In this document: positions 34,623 through 46,900 of the stretch, in pieces | How positions within the stretch are numbered: position 1 is the stretch's first letter | Layout: every line of letters starts with the position of its first letter | Source of the DNA: Myrica gale | Lineage: Eukaryota; Streptophyta; Magnoliopsida; Fagales; Myricaceae | Assembly: GCA_963930655.1 (NCBI GenBank) | Contig: OZ005617.1 | Location: forward strand, 1,490,501 to 1,554,500 | Direction of reading: 5' to 3' | DNA: 64,000 nt | Program-made: the position numbers and the translations under genes | Notes under the pieces: model-generated | Database searches by the model: none | What the model saw: only the letters and a program-made list of their open reading frames with translations | Told to the model about the DNA's origin: nothing

Positions 34623-37491
34623 TCATCGAGAATTAGATTCCTGTAAGGCACGAATCAAACATGAAGCTGCAGAATTATCTGCATCCTTTACTCTTGACTT
34701 TTCATCTCCCACCATATAGAGACAAACATCTACAGTTGCAATTTGAACTGAACATACAAATTTCTTGTCATGTGCAGGGCCCTCATCCTTCTCAATGCTG
34801 CAAGTCATCAAGGAAATTTTAAGGTCCAGTATCCACAAGATTGATAGGAAAGTGGAAATCCGGAAACAGAGAATTCTTAGAAAGAATATCCAAGGTAGGT
34901 GGTGTTGGGAGAACACAGATGGAGAAGGTAAAAAAAGAAGAAGCTCATTCAACCCATGGTAAAAAAACAATGAATAGGTGAACACTCGCGTATTTAGAGT
35001 ACAAAGACACTAGTTTATCTGTACTTTGGCTGTAATACAGATCAGTTGACATGCTTCCAGTCATTGTGAACCGAATATTCTAGTTCCTCATGATGTGCTA
35101 CATCATCCTCAAAGGTTCACATCGCACCGTACATGCATAGGGTATTAAAAGCATATATATGGTTCAGCTCAAAAAGCTAAATGATCCATCAACAAAAGTA
35201 ACACCCTGTTCGAGGTTCACGCCATCAAAAAATCTAATATACAACAATATGGTTTGAATTTAGCATGCAATCCAACAATTATAACCACCCTGTGCTATTT
35301 ATTTTCTAAACCATTGGTCTGTTTAAGTGTTCAATTTCTTAGCCACAAGTTAATAAAATGCTACTTACCCAGAAAAAAAACATAAATAAAATGCCAAATT
35401 TTTTCAAAGCACATGACTTGCAAGCAGATGTCGACGCCAATTATAGGATGGATCTTGAGCAATCAAGGTGCAACTTTCCAACCCCATGTTGGAAAATCAA
35501 ATTGACATATCATATCACAGAACGGCAAAAAGCATAGATCCCCCAATGAATTCAGATGCATCCAATGGGTACCAACTTTAATATGCATCTACCACCACAT
35601 ACATGTTCATGCAAAAACAACATTTTTGTGAGCCAAAAAGGAGACTGAATAATATTAGTTTTATTTTTCTAAGCAACAATAATATTAGTTACAAAAGAAG
35701 TCCACCACAACATAAATTAGGTAAAATGATGACATATCTGTGGGTGCAGGTATCTACTCTTTATATGAAGTCCAATCCTTCACTGCTCACAATAGAGTAG
35801 CTCAAACATGTGCATAGGCTTAGGCCACTTTATATATGTTAGATATATGCAGTGTAAACTTTCACCAGTTCATGATAAAGTAGCTCATACCTGTACGTAG
35901 GCTTAGGCCACTTTTTCTTGCCACAAAGCTCATGCAACTTTTGTTTTGCTCCTTCGATCCCAACAGAAGAGTCGAATGCCTAAACATTACTGGGAATCAA
36001 TAGTGATAATTTATGCAAAACATGCTTTGCAGCATTGAGCTTTGCCATTTCCTTCTGCTCAGAAGAACCCGAGGCAACAAAAGTCCCATCGACATATATA
36101 CTAGCAATATTCTTTGCTCCATTTCGCCAATGCTTGATGTCAACTTGCTTCCCTTGCTTCTAACAGAGCTCAAACAGCATTGTAACAGGCTGTGGTTGTT
36201 GCTGCAAAGTCTTCAAGCGTGACAATAGGCTCCAAGAGACCCCGAAAAATCTATAGACAGATGTCAACCAATCCCATTAATTATACAGATGAGACTTGTA
36301 TAAGCAGTCCTAAGCAAGAAAACAAAAAAGACCCCGATCATTTCTGCGGAAAGAAAGAATTAAATACACACCACCCAGAATTTTTGTAGGTCAAAATTGA
36401 CATCAACATATACAGCCGCTGCCACAGACTCTACAATGTCAGCTAGAATCTTAGGGACTTTCATCGCTCCACCATATACAACCGTATCATCTTCCTTGCT
36501 GAATGCATCAACAAACTCTTTAAACTACAAAAATAAAACAAATCTTATAATACAATAAATGAAGTGCCACTCATATTGCTCAAATTCTAAACTGAATTTA
36601 GCCAAAAACAAGTGCAGAATACATGCATATACTCCAAGTCAGTTAACCATAAAAACCGAAGCGCTACACACAAAGCTTATTTGAATTCAAAGAGTGCCTT
36701 TCTTGCTTTTATGAGAGAAATAGAAGCATCCACTGCCACAGTAGTAACCTTTTTTTTCCTTTCGGGTCTTTTTTTTTTAATCAATACTTATAAAAACTGA
36801 ACCACAATATCAAATGCCTTACAATATGAAAGGAGGAAAGAAAAGGAATATCTAAAGCTGAGTGGGAAAGAAACGGGAAAATAGAAGAAACTGTTCCTTA
36901 ATTCCGAACCTATTCGACTTCTGTGTGCCTCCAGCTGAAACAGACGGCGTCGGATTCGATTCTTCACATTTAAGAGCAGCTCTTATGGGATTAGAGCAAT
37001 AAAAGCATCCGCAATCATAGCCATAAAAGTCTCTGCTTTCACAACGCTATTCAACAAATTCACACTAACTAAGGTACCTTATCATCAAGCGCGGCAGCAT
37101 TGTGCCTGATGTAGCGGTAGAGGCCGTTGCGGACTGCGACGCGAGCAAGCTTCTCGGTGCTTATGTTGGCCGCACGTAGGAGGGAGAGCTGGCCAGGATC
37201 AAGGTGAGGGTAGGCGAGGAAGACGTAGTTGCTGAAAGCGAGGCCGAGGGCGGCGTCTCCTACGAACTCGAGGCGCTGCTAAGAGCGAAACTCGGTGTAT
37301 GAGGAGTGGGTGAGGGCCTCTTCGAGAAGCGTCTTGTCCCTGAAGCTGTATATCATGATCGTCTCTATGGCCGCAATTGCCGCCTCCATATAGGCAAAAG
37401 GGGTGTGGAGTGTGGCCGGCGGCGTTGCACTCACCAATTCCACGCACCACGGGGTGAAGATATCGAGCTGGGGAACAATGGCGCTCGTCAT
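34623..37491 (-). pseudogene. Ribonuclease III-like protein (RTL3-type) gene, disrupted
   Basis: Four exon-like blocks are seen: 37078-37491, 36372-36525, 35891-36250 and 34623-34797. Block 1 encodes an RNase III domain: YMEAAIAAIETIMIYSFRDK, EEALTHSSYTEF, then the signature QRLEFVGDAALGLAFSNYVF. The signature glutamate/aspartate cluster is present, but TAG at 37279-37281 sits directly before QRLEF. Block 2 continues the domain (FKEFVDAFSKEDDTVVYGG). Blocks 3 and 4 encode two dsRNA-binding regions (KHVLHKLSLL; KFVCSVQIATVDVCLYMVGD). Block 3 carries a frameshift running into TGA at 36170-36172, TAG at 36160-36162 and TAG at 35980-35982. Splice sites remain GT-AG. The intact family processes or binds dsRNA. 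Four lesions make a functional full-length protein very unlikely. Confidence 0.85.
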
Positions 37492-37821
37492 CGTTGAAGA
37501 GGAGCGAGAGAAGGACCGAGCGTTTACTTAACCAAAAAATAAAGAAGTACCGAGAGTTTTCCTTTTTTTTCTTTCTGAATTTCCTTCAGTGAAGTGTGGG
37601 AACTGAAATATTTTGTTTAAATAAATGAGTAGAAAACGTGAATGGGGCCTGGGGGCAAAAGGATGGCGGCGAAAGTGTACAAGGATTTTCCTTGGGAAGG
37701 ACTAGGAACGCGTGGAAGACGCGACTTTTGTGTCCTTGTCAGTTGTCGGTGATTTTTCTTGGCTGGCCGATGCGTGACACTGACAAACGGGGTCGATTTT
37801 TTTTGCCGGCCGACGTTAAAT
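37492..37821. other. Short intergenic gap before the hAT element
   Basis: It holds the former promoter side of the RNase III-like pseudogene (read leftward) and the left flank of the hAT element. Nothing else is recognised. Confidence 0.3.
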
Positions 37822-39708
37822 TAAGGGTGATTAATGGTAGTGTGGGTGACGGTTTGACAAATATCGTCACCGTCACCGTGATTGACGGAATGACATATTT
37901 GACACCGTCACCGTACCGCTAAGGTACAATAACCGTCATTGTCGGTGACGGTATTAACAGTAACGGTATAACGGCAACCAAATAAGACCATTTGGTGTCC
38001 ACTTAGTTTTTTATTTTTTTACTTTTTTCCTGTTTTTCTTGGGCTTTTTTGGACCATTAAGACCATTTGATGTCCATATATAAGCACCAAATATAATAAT
38101 TCAAATATCATAACCTGTTCAAATTTCCAACATAATATCATAATCAATAATTATATCAAATTTCCAACGTAACAATGTGACATAAACTAATTAACATATT
38201 CCAACAAAAGTATGTCACATAATCAAAAATCATCTCAAGTCTCAACCATCAATCAATTCAGAGTGACCGTCATCGCAGGCCTCTTCCCGGTATCAACCTC
38301 TGAAAAGTGCATAAGAAAATATTAAATTCATATATAATTAAAGAGATATAATTATAAACCATTAAACAACAAATTATAAATTCATTACCTGCATCAAGCG
38401 TATAAGTCATCGGATCCTCAGTAATATTTAATTCATCATCACCCGCATTCATTTTTGAGATAGGCAGATCTACCGGTCCCGGCGTACCTCCAGGGCTATG
38501 ACCAGGAGATGTGCTAGGTGTGCTCCCCGGACTAGAGAGCGGTGTAGATCCCACAATATTGTCCATATCTATCCAAATTTGATCCTATTAACCAAATTAT
38601 AAAACATATTAAATATATGCAGGTACAATATATATTTAATATATGTTTTATGGCAGTATGCAGTGTCATATAACTCTACACTCCATAGTAGACATGTCTC
38701 TATCGTTTAATTTGTTCAAGCTAGCTAATCAGCCATAAATGCTCTACTGAACATAATAAGAAACAAGATTAAAAAGGTACTAAACAGAATAAAAAGTGTA
38801 CTATTTACATCAATATTTTCAAGAGTGTCTCTCTATCGATAGTTCTCTCCTCTCAGTAATGCCCAACTCTTCTTTAACGTTATTCTAAGTCGTGGAAGAT
38901 ATTGACCCAAAAGATGTCACATAGTGAATTCCTCAGTAATATATTGTGGTCGTGGGGACCTCCATTGCCATAATGACATTTGTCCAGTAGCTTCGCAAGG
39001 AACAACGCAAACGCAAAAGCATATTAAAAGACTAAAAGTCAAAAACATGTTAAACAAACGTCTAAGTAATGGTCGTTTGTCCGGTAGCTTCTCAAAAGTC
39101 ACGAAGCAAAGTAAAAAACATGTTAAAACAAATAATAAACATTGTTTTTCTAAACTTTCAAAAGGCAAAAACTCGGTCACAGAGTGACAGACTCACGCGA
39201 CACCGAACAAACATGCTCATTGAAAACTAAAAAGAGAAAAAGTCACAGACTCGATGATGGAAGCTCGACGGAGGCTTGCTGAGTTGCTGGAGGCTGGACA
39301 GTGGGGAACGACGATGGCTTGCCGGAGGCTGCAAGCTGGGCAGTGGGGAACGACGTCAGCCTGTCAGGTAACACAGGCTGCAAGGCAATCGAGAAAGTGA
39401 ATCCCCAAATTCCCGATTGCAATAGGGTTAGGTATTTTACCCTGAGTCCCTGACCCTGGAGAACGATGCCGTTCGTGGAGAATGGCGCTATTTAGTTTTT
39501 ACTTTTTCACAGTTTTTTTAAAATGTATTAAACGTCGTCGTTTATTAAAAAAAAAGTTCACGGTTTGTGAGTTTTTCGCCGGATTAGCGGGCGGTTACCG
39601 TCACCGGTAACAACACCGCTAATCCTAAGATATTCACACTGGCACCGGTAACCGGCGGTTTGTCGATTACCGGTTGCGGTACACCGCCGGTACAAATGAC
39701 CAACTCTA
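37822..39708 (-). mobile_element. Internally deleted hAT element retaining the transposase N-terminus
   Basis: The ends are imperfect inverted repeats, TAAGGGTGATTAATGGTA on the left and the complement of TAGAGTTGGTCATTTGTA on the right. Flanks CGTTAAAT and CATGAAAT match at 6 of 8 positions. Both ends carry many GGTGACGGT or CCGGTAACCGG motifs, typical of subterminal transposase-binding repeats. On the minus strand an ORF start at 38566 reads MDNIVGSTPLSSPGSTPSTS, a Ser/Pro-rich leader. It can splice to a short exon ending KRPAMT followed by a stop. I recall similar leaders before the BED zinc finger of plant hAT transposases. The catalytic region is absent, so the element would need a transposase in trans. 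Confidence 0.55.
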
Positions 39709-39711
39709 CAT

Positions 39712-40087
39712 GAAATTCACTTTTTAGTCTTTAAGATTTGAGCACTTTTTTTTTAGTCTTTACTTTTAAATTTCAAATTTTTAGTCCTTGAATTTTTTTT
39801 TGACGAAATGATCTTTCTGTCAGTCTGCTGTCTATATGTTTAACGAAGCTTTCTGACACGCCAGCAAATTGTACCGGTCGATCGCTACATGAAGTGGTTG
39901 ACCACTCACTTTCAAAATATATACATGGTCGACCGCTTCAAGGTCCGTTAAACATATAGACGACATATTAACGGAATGACCATTTCGTCAAAAAAAAAGA
40001 AAATTCAAAGACTAAAAATTTGAAGTTTGAAACTTAAGAACTGAAATGAAAAAGTGTCCAAAACTTAGGGACTAAAAAGTGAATTTC
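39712..40087. mobile_element. MITE with long inverted arms next to the hAT element
   Basis: The left end GAAATTCACTTTTTAGTC has its exact complement at the right end (GACTAAAAAGTGAATTTC). The arms also share CATATAGACGACATATTAAC-like sequence and a TTTTGACGAAATG block. No clear target duplication was found, possibly because the left end abuts the hAT right flank. Confidence 0.68.
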
Positions 40088-40999
40088 CCTTTTCTTTTCG
40101 TTCTCCTTTGTACTCTTGAATCGGCTTCCTCTTTCCGCTTCACTTGTATTTGTAAAATCAAAATTTTGGAATTCTAAGGGGTTTGTATAAAATTTGAAAG
40201 AGATATACGATTTAAGTAATGGGTGATAGATTATTATTTTTAATTATTTTGTCCCAAAATTTTGGTTTTGCAAAAGTCAGCGATATAATTTAAATGCTGG
40301 AAGTCCGGACTACTAAATTTTTCACAATTCCATAAATTATTAAAATTTATGAATATCTGTCAAACAAAATTAAATGATCACATGACCTATTTATCATTTA
40401 ACACATATGCAGCACGTTTTCGAATCTTTTTAAAGGACCCCCTGGATGAATTTTAAAGGACTTCCTCTCGAATTTTAATAATTTGAGAGCTTAAATGATG
40501 AACTTTAATTTCTCTCTCTGAAGTGGATGGCAAGAAAGCTGCCAGAGCAGGTGGAGTTGATTAGCAACCGAATGGCAATAGCTCGAATTAGTGGTTCAAA
40601 AAAGAACCGGTAACATGATGATATTTTAGCAGAGGTTACCTTTGTAGTTCTACAATCCTGATAGCCCAACAATCAGAACCCTCTTAAATGAAGGAAGTTG
40701 GAACCGGGGGGCAAGAAAAAGGTTGGAGGACAGGCCCCGCTTAACAGCCGAACATTCATTAACAGCTACAGATTAGATACATAACTAACTGACCAAGGAC
40801 TCAACAAAACAGGCTTTCTGTATTTCAGCCCAAGATACTTTGGATTTACAAGTAAACTCGCTAAGAACCATTAGGTTGGACTACAACAGCAGAAGCTACT
40901 GTCCTATGTTTGCCCATTCTTGAGCAGAAAAACAAGACCGCATAACTAAACGAAAAACATATGAATAGTCTAAGAGCATAGCATAATCTTAATTAGAGG
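40088..40999. other. 3' flank of CNOT9, otherwise nothing seen
   Basis: CNOT9 is read leftward and stops at 41000, so its 3' untranslated region should lie in roughly 40600-40999. The rest is AT-rich with no recognisable feature. Confidence 0.4.
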
Positions 41000-43900
41000 T
41001 CACATCATATGTTCAAATCCTCCCCCGGCCTGAAGTGCTGGAACTCGATTCACCCCAACATTGTGAAGCAACTGTTGTAGCCACCTCCTCGTCGTGGGAT
41101 CTTCCTGGAAGCATAAATAAAGGCCACGAAATTGGAAACCCGTTAAAAAGATCGGCTTCGGGATGCAAAAGCATTCCTAAGATTCAAGAAAATAGATACT
41201 CAATTCTAGAGACATATATATGAACTTACTCCCCGATCCGTCTGCAAGACTTGGAGTCATCGTTTTCGTTTAGAATACGAGACTTGTATTGGGTTCACAA
41301 ATTATAGCTACCAGTAGGGCTCAATTTGAAATTACAAGGGAACGAGAAAGGACATTCACAAGTCTTAATGCAGTTTTAGAAACATAAATATCACAAAAAA
41401 CTTAGTGTCACCTATCCAGGGAAAAAAGTACTCACACGAAGGCAACTGCTGAAGGTAGCATCTCTTAACATGTCCGGAAGGCAACTTCTTAATGCGTCGC
41501 AAGCCCTGAAACATAAATATTAAAGAACACATAAAAATCAAAGAACACATCCGTCGGAAACATAATTGGGAAACTAGGGAAGGTGGTTTTGGCAGCATTG
41601 TTTGAGAACAGATGTTGCAATCTACTTCATCAACCTTGGATTATCTGATAAGCGAAGATAGCATCGAATGATATGCTTCAATAGACGTGATGAGGGTTGC
41701 TCAGCAAGGGCTGCAACCATGTTCCCCAACACTCGACCTACTGCAAAAAACCGTTCTGCAGTAGTACAAATATAATCCAGCCCCACATCATCCAACAGAA
41801 TTTTCTGAACTATAAACGTTGCAACCTGCCATCAGATATGTTCCTTGTCAGAAATTAATAAACCTTAAAATATGATACCAAATAGCCCTGACAACGCCTT
41901 GTTAAATTAAGCACAAGGTGACAAATTGAATCACTTGCTTAAACAGTAAGAAATGCTGATAAGCAAGAAATGCAGATCCATTTCTGCATTTGCAGATGTT
42001 TTATAACATAATTTTCCATGGATAATTATAATCTCGTACCTCCAATGCAGATTGTCAGCGACATTTATCAGAGACAACAATAATGTAGAAATAATAAGAG
42101 GACAGCAAAATTTGAAGGCATAATTTTCCAATAGGCCAAGGCTGTCGAGTAGGAACAAACAAGATTTAATAACTCTTACATTCTAAAGTATCATTGCAGA
42201 GTTCACATAGTGAAGTCAAGGGTCATAAAATCAGGACACTCAACTGTTTTTGACAATTCACTTCCCATTTCCATAGTGCGCAGACACAGCGGAATTATTT
42301 CTGTTGAGAGAAGGAAACTTATAACTTCTGTATCATCAACCTGGGGGGAAAGGAAAAAGAAAAACCTCTTTCAAAATGTTGTAGCCAAAAAGACAAGATT
42401 TATCAGCAGTAGCATAGAAATTAATGCTTCTAAAGTTGCACATAATACATCAATCTTGGGAATATGTGGGCCTAAGGTGTGGTGCTATTCAATACACCAC
42501 TGAGCTCAAGGCCATAGTAGAAAGGTTTACACAGCTCAACCATCTTGGAGAGGGTTAAAAGCTGGCTCCCAATCACTTCTTAATAAAGCCAGTTAAGCAT
42601 CTAAGAACATTGACAAGCAAAGATGAACATCTTTTTTCCCTTCTAGCAACTGTCTGTTTCATTATCTTTTTTGCAAGTTAAAAAATGGAATCAAAAGTTA
42701 CCACTAGGAAAGAATGGGTGAGTTGTGAAGTACAGCAAGTACTAGGAAATAATCACATCACATTTGAGCTATAGCTAAGAGTGCTACTGATGGTCTAATG
42801 AAAGGAGAACAAAGTCTGCAATCCCCTTGCTTAACAATATATAGGTTGGAGACATGAACGAATGCAAAACTTCTCAAATTTAGTTTTCTGGCTTCTTGTT
42901 TTCCATTCCCCGAGGGAATAGCTATACTGGGTATTTTCAGGGCCCATGGATTCAGAGCTTAATAAAAACTCTGGTGATTAAAAATTTAGTCTCTCTCTAC
43001 AGTTTGCCATCTAAAATAAGGTTATCCTTCATCAGCTGCAGAATAATCACAAGGCTCCCCTTCTATCATGCTTAGAAGAAAATCAAATATGTTTTTCCTC
43101 TTCCAACTTGCTAGCTACTTTGTCCCGTTTTCCTCTAAAATCTACTTTGCTCATGGGATCCATGAGCAGAAGAGAAATGACTTAAAAAACATCATCATTA
43201 CACCAAACTGGCACTTGAGCCAAAATGCCTGCCACTGGTGGTACAAGATCCCAAACCCGTAGAAACGGAATATATCCTTAGATCGCGTTTTGCATTACAC
43301 CTCACACAAGCTCTCAATCAAGTAAAACAGAACATGCACATGTTCATGGAAGATAATGTCAAGAATGGTGAAGTACCTTTACTAAGGCGCCAATAACACC
43401 TAAGCTAGTCAGCCTCAAGTACTCGAATGGCCTTGACTTGCTCGTTGTATTGAGAAAGGGGTAAAGATACAATGGTATATGAGCTGTAAATAAGACAGGA
43501 CAGTTGGAAACCAATACTTATTAACTTTAATGAATCTCTTCACTATCAGTAAGGGGTCAAACGTTTCAGTTTCTTTTATTGTAGTTATTTCAGCGATAAT
43601 GAAGTGCATTAATATGACCAAAAGGGTCCAGGTACTAGATCTTCAAGGTACTTGCTTACGAGTAACATAGCAACTGAAACTTCAAAAGAGGTTGTCAAAC
43701 CAAAAAGACAACTGTTGAGCTCTATTGTTTGGAATAACTGAGCACCAAAAAGCACTCGTGAAATTTTCCCTCCGTGATGTCCCTTCCCCTACTTGTAAAC
43801 TCACTTCCTACCAAAATCCTTTATTATCTCCTCTCAGCTCAGACAGAAGAGAATAAAGCAAAGAGAAATGTCTCCACAAAATCTAACCCTACATACACAA

Positions 43901-46900
43901 GCTATATGCCAGTAACTATGGTTGAGACTTTGATAGTGAAGCTATCTCAAGAAGATAAGGCCTGAAAGTGTTGCAGGCATTGAAAATTTTGCCCCTAAGA
44001 CCTCAAAATAAGGACTTTCGAAAACAAAATTCATCATATTTAAACTAGAAAAAGATGCACACTAAATACACCTTGCAGCAGTCAATCAGTTACAAACCAT
44101 TGCGCTGTTAAACAGGACACATATGCATATACATTCTTTATAAATGTGGAGGGAGAATATACAGCAGAATGAAAGAATTGGCTCATTTCCTCCTAAAATA
44201 TTATCTAGTAAAAGAGAAGTTACGGCTCCCTCTCCCACTCACCCAGATGCATCTTTCGCAACCACCCCAACCCCCACGCCCCTTTTGTTTTGAAGAAAAA
44301 TCCCAACCCTTTTCCAACTGCAGCTTATGATTTTTATATGATTGATTTCATCCATAAGCTACAACACATATTACTGTGATTCCTGGGCTACATCTCTGTA
44401 AAATTCAGAAACAGATGCTTTCAGATTTAAGTAACAGATATTGTTCTCTCAAATATCAAATAATAGATACCAGATTAAAGCACGTAAAAAAATTCACATG
44501 TTGAAGACACAAAAAACATTACCATTGAGGAACAACATCCTTGTGTCTGGGTGAGAGGCTACACACTGTAAGAAAATATAGAAAGAAAGCAAAACATCAG
44601 CATAAGCTACAGGGAGAAACAAAAATAAGAATAAAGAAACAGCATGAAACCTACATTTGTCCTCTAAAAGTAATAGCAAGAAATGACCATAGCTGGGAAA
44701 GAAGAGCAAAGGAGGGGTGGGGGGGTGTTAAATAATGTATCATATTTAAACAAAACCAGAAATGCATTTGCCAAGTTGATAGCAGCACATGGACAATTTC
44801 TGCATACTTGCACCATCTTTCTCAATTTAATAGTGTCTTCAACCATCATGTAGGATAATTGGTCAATTTATTAGATGTTATCTCATGAGCAAAATTATGT
44901 AAAAGAAGACAGTATGATAACCAATAATACTTAAACCACCAATAGAAATAGTTACTTCCGCTAAGCACTAAAGGACACAGTCGTCCATCTATTTCAGATC
45001 AGTGCTAAAAGCATTACTATGGCCATCGCATTTAAACATCGCCTAGTAATGATAATACAATGGTGCGTACCAATTAGCCCAATTGAAGTATTATAGTGTC
45101 ATAAAATGCTCACAAGTTCAAAATGGAAGGAAGAAAATATTGGACCTGAAGAAGGGCAAGAGCATTGCAAACTCTATTCGACTGAGCAGGAGTCAGATTT
45201 GGTGGCGATAAAACAGGGTATATGGATACGATCTCCTGCAAGTAATAAATAGGTCAAACATCATGTAAAGAAAACATTACAACCCCATCACTCAATCACA
45301 ACCCAAAGCACTTCCAAATTTGGAGATCTAACTTCTAAAAAAGACAAGCAATCTATATAATCTCGTGAACAAACAGAAATCTTTCTCGTGAAAAATGATA
45401 ATTAAGTATGAAAAATGAAAGTGAAATGATAAAGGCTGAAGTGAAAAAAAAAACCCTCGAACACATGTTTAAACTCTGCTATATTTGCAGCTTCTGAAGA
45501 TTGGAGGGTTAAATCATGAAATCTCTAATTTACTCGCGTTTTTCAGGATAAGAAACTAGGATCTATATATTCTTGTACTCAAGATTTGAGGTCTTGGACC
45601 TTCTGCCTACTTGGAGTTGGCGGGTGATGCTTTCCAAGGTTATTAATATGTTGTTTTGTTGGAAGGCATAGCAATGGACTGATATGGGTGCTGCTACTCT
45701 ATGCATAATCGTGCATTTTTTGCAGGGGAGAAACAACAGGGCTTTCAATGGTTGAGCTTCTTACAACTTAAGTCTTTACTTCCAGAATTATCATATGAGT
45801 TCATCCAGCTTTCTTCTTTATAGATCTTATAAACTAACTGATTTTGTGCATGAATTCTTTGTCTGAACCTTTTATACATCTTGTTCACCTTCTCGTTTCT
45901 ATAAACGATTATTGGACAGCAATTTATGCGCGATGGTAAAAAGGCTGGTAAATTTGCAAGCAACTGGAGAAGCAATTGAAGGAAATTCCTTTGTATATCG
46001 AAGTCTATAAGCTGCTAACACAGATAAGTTTAAGATAAATCTGAAACATAGGTTACAAAAGGGGTGTGGGGCGGGGGGAAGAGAACAATAACCGCATTAA
46101 TTGGCAATCCTCAAGAGCATACCTGTAACAGTGCAGCGATAGTACCAAAAGAATTCCACAACAATGGAGCCAAATCTTGAAATAATTCTCTCTTCTAAAA
46201 TAGAAAACAGAAAGAAGAAACAAACGTAACTTTATTAGGCATACCTGTATTAGTGCAGCAATAGTACCAAAAGAATTCCACAGGGAAGGAGCCAAATCTT
46301 GAAATAATTCCTTGTTCTAAAAAATGAAACCAAGGCAGACAAAAGTTTATGATCGCAGCATCCAACAGCTAAATTGCATAACCATTCAAATCAATGGACA
46401 TGGGCATATTTCATGCATAGATTTCAACTAGCCCAGTTATTACAGAAGTCTAAACACATCTCCAAGTAGTCCATTATCTGTATACTTTGCTTGAGAAAAG
46501 AAAGAACAAAACATGATCCAAGTTTTTCTCTTGGGCCATAAAAGTTAGAATCCGCATTTCAGAAGGGCAAGCATATAGGTGTGATAAATGGTATCAAATT
46601 ACTAGGTTTGTTTCGCTTCAGTGACATTGGCATACTATCCACATCTCTAAGGATATCAAAATTAATGAACACAAAATTTTAAGCTACTATGTGATTATGA
46701 CACCCCTTTTTCTTCTATCCAATTGAGGGACAGGGAGTGGCTGCCCAAGTTCAACACCAAAGCAGATGTCCAAGATGGTTTCTATAAAATATAAAAAGAC
46801 TGAATATAGCAAAACATTATCAAAGCTAAATTCCTACAACGCATCCTGCATTCTTTGCCAACTCCTGAAAAGCAAAAGATTTGGGTCCACACTGAAATAA

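Noticed and set aside
38917..39187. Two 87-codon frames on opposite strands
   Set aside because: Both lie inside the deleted hAT element and mirror each other; neither looks like transposase.
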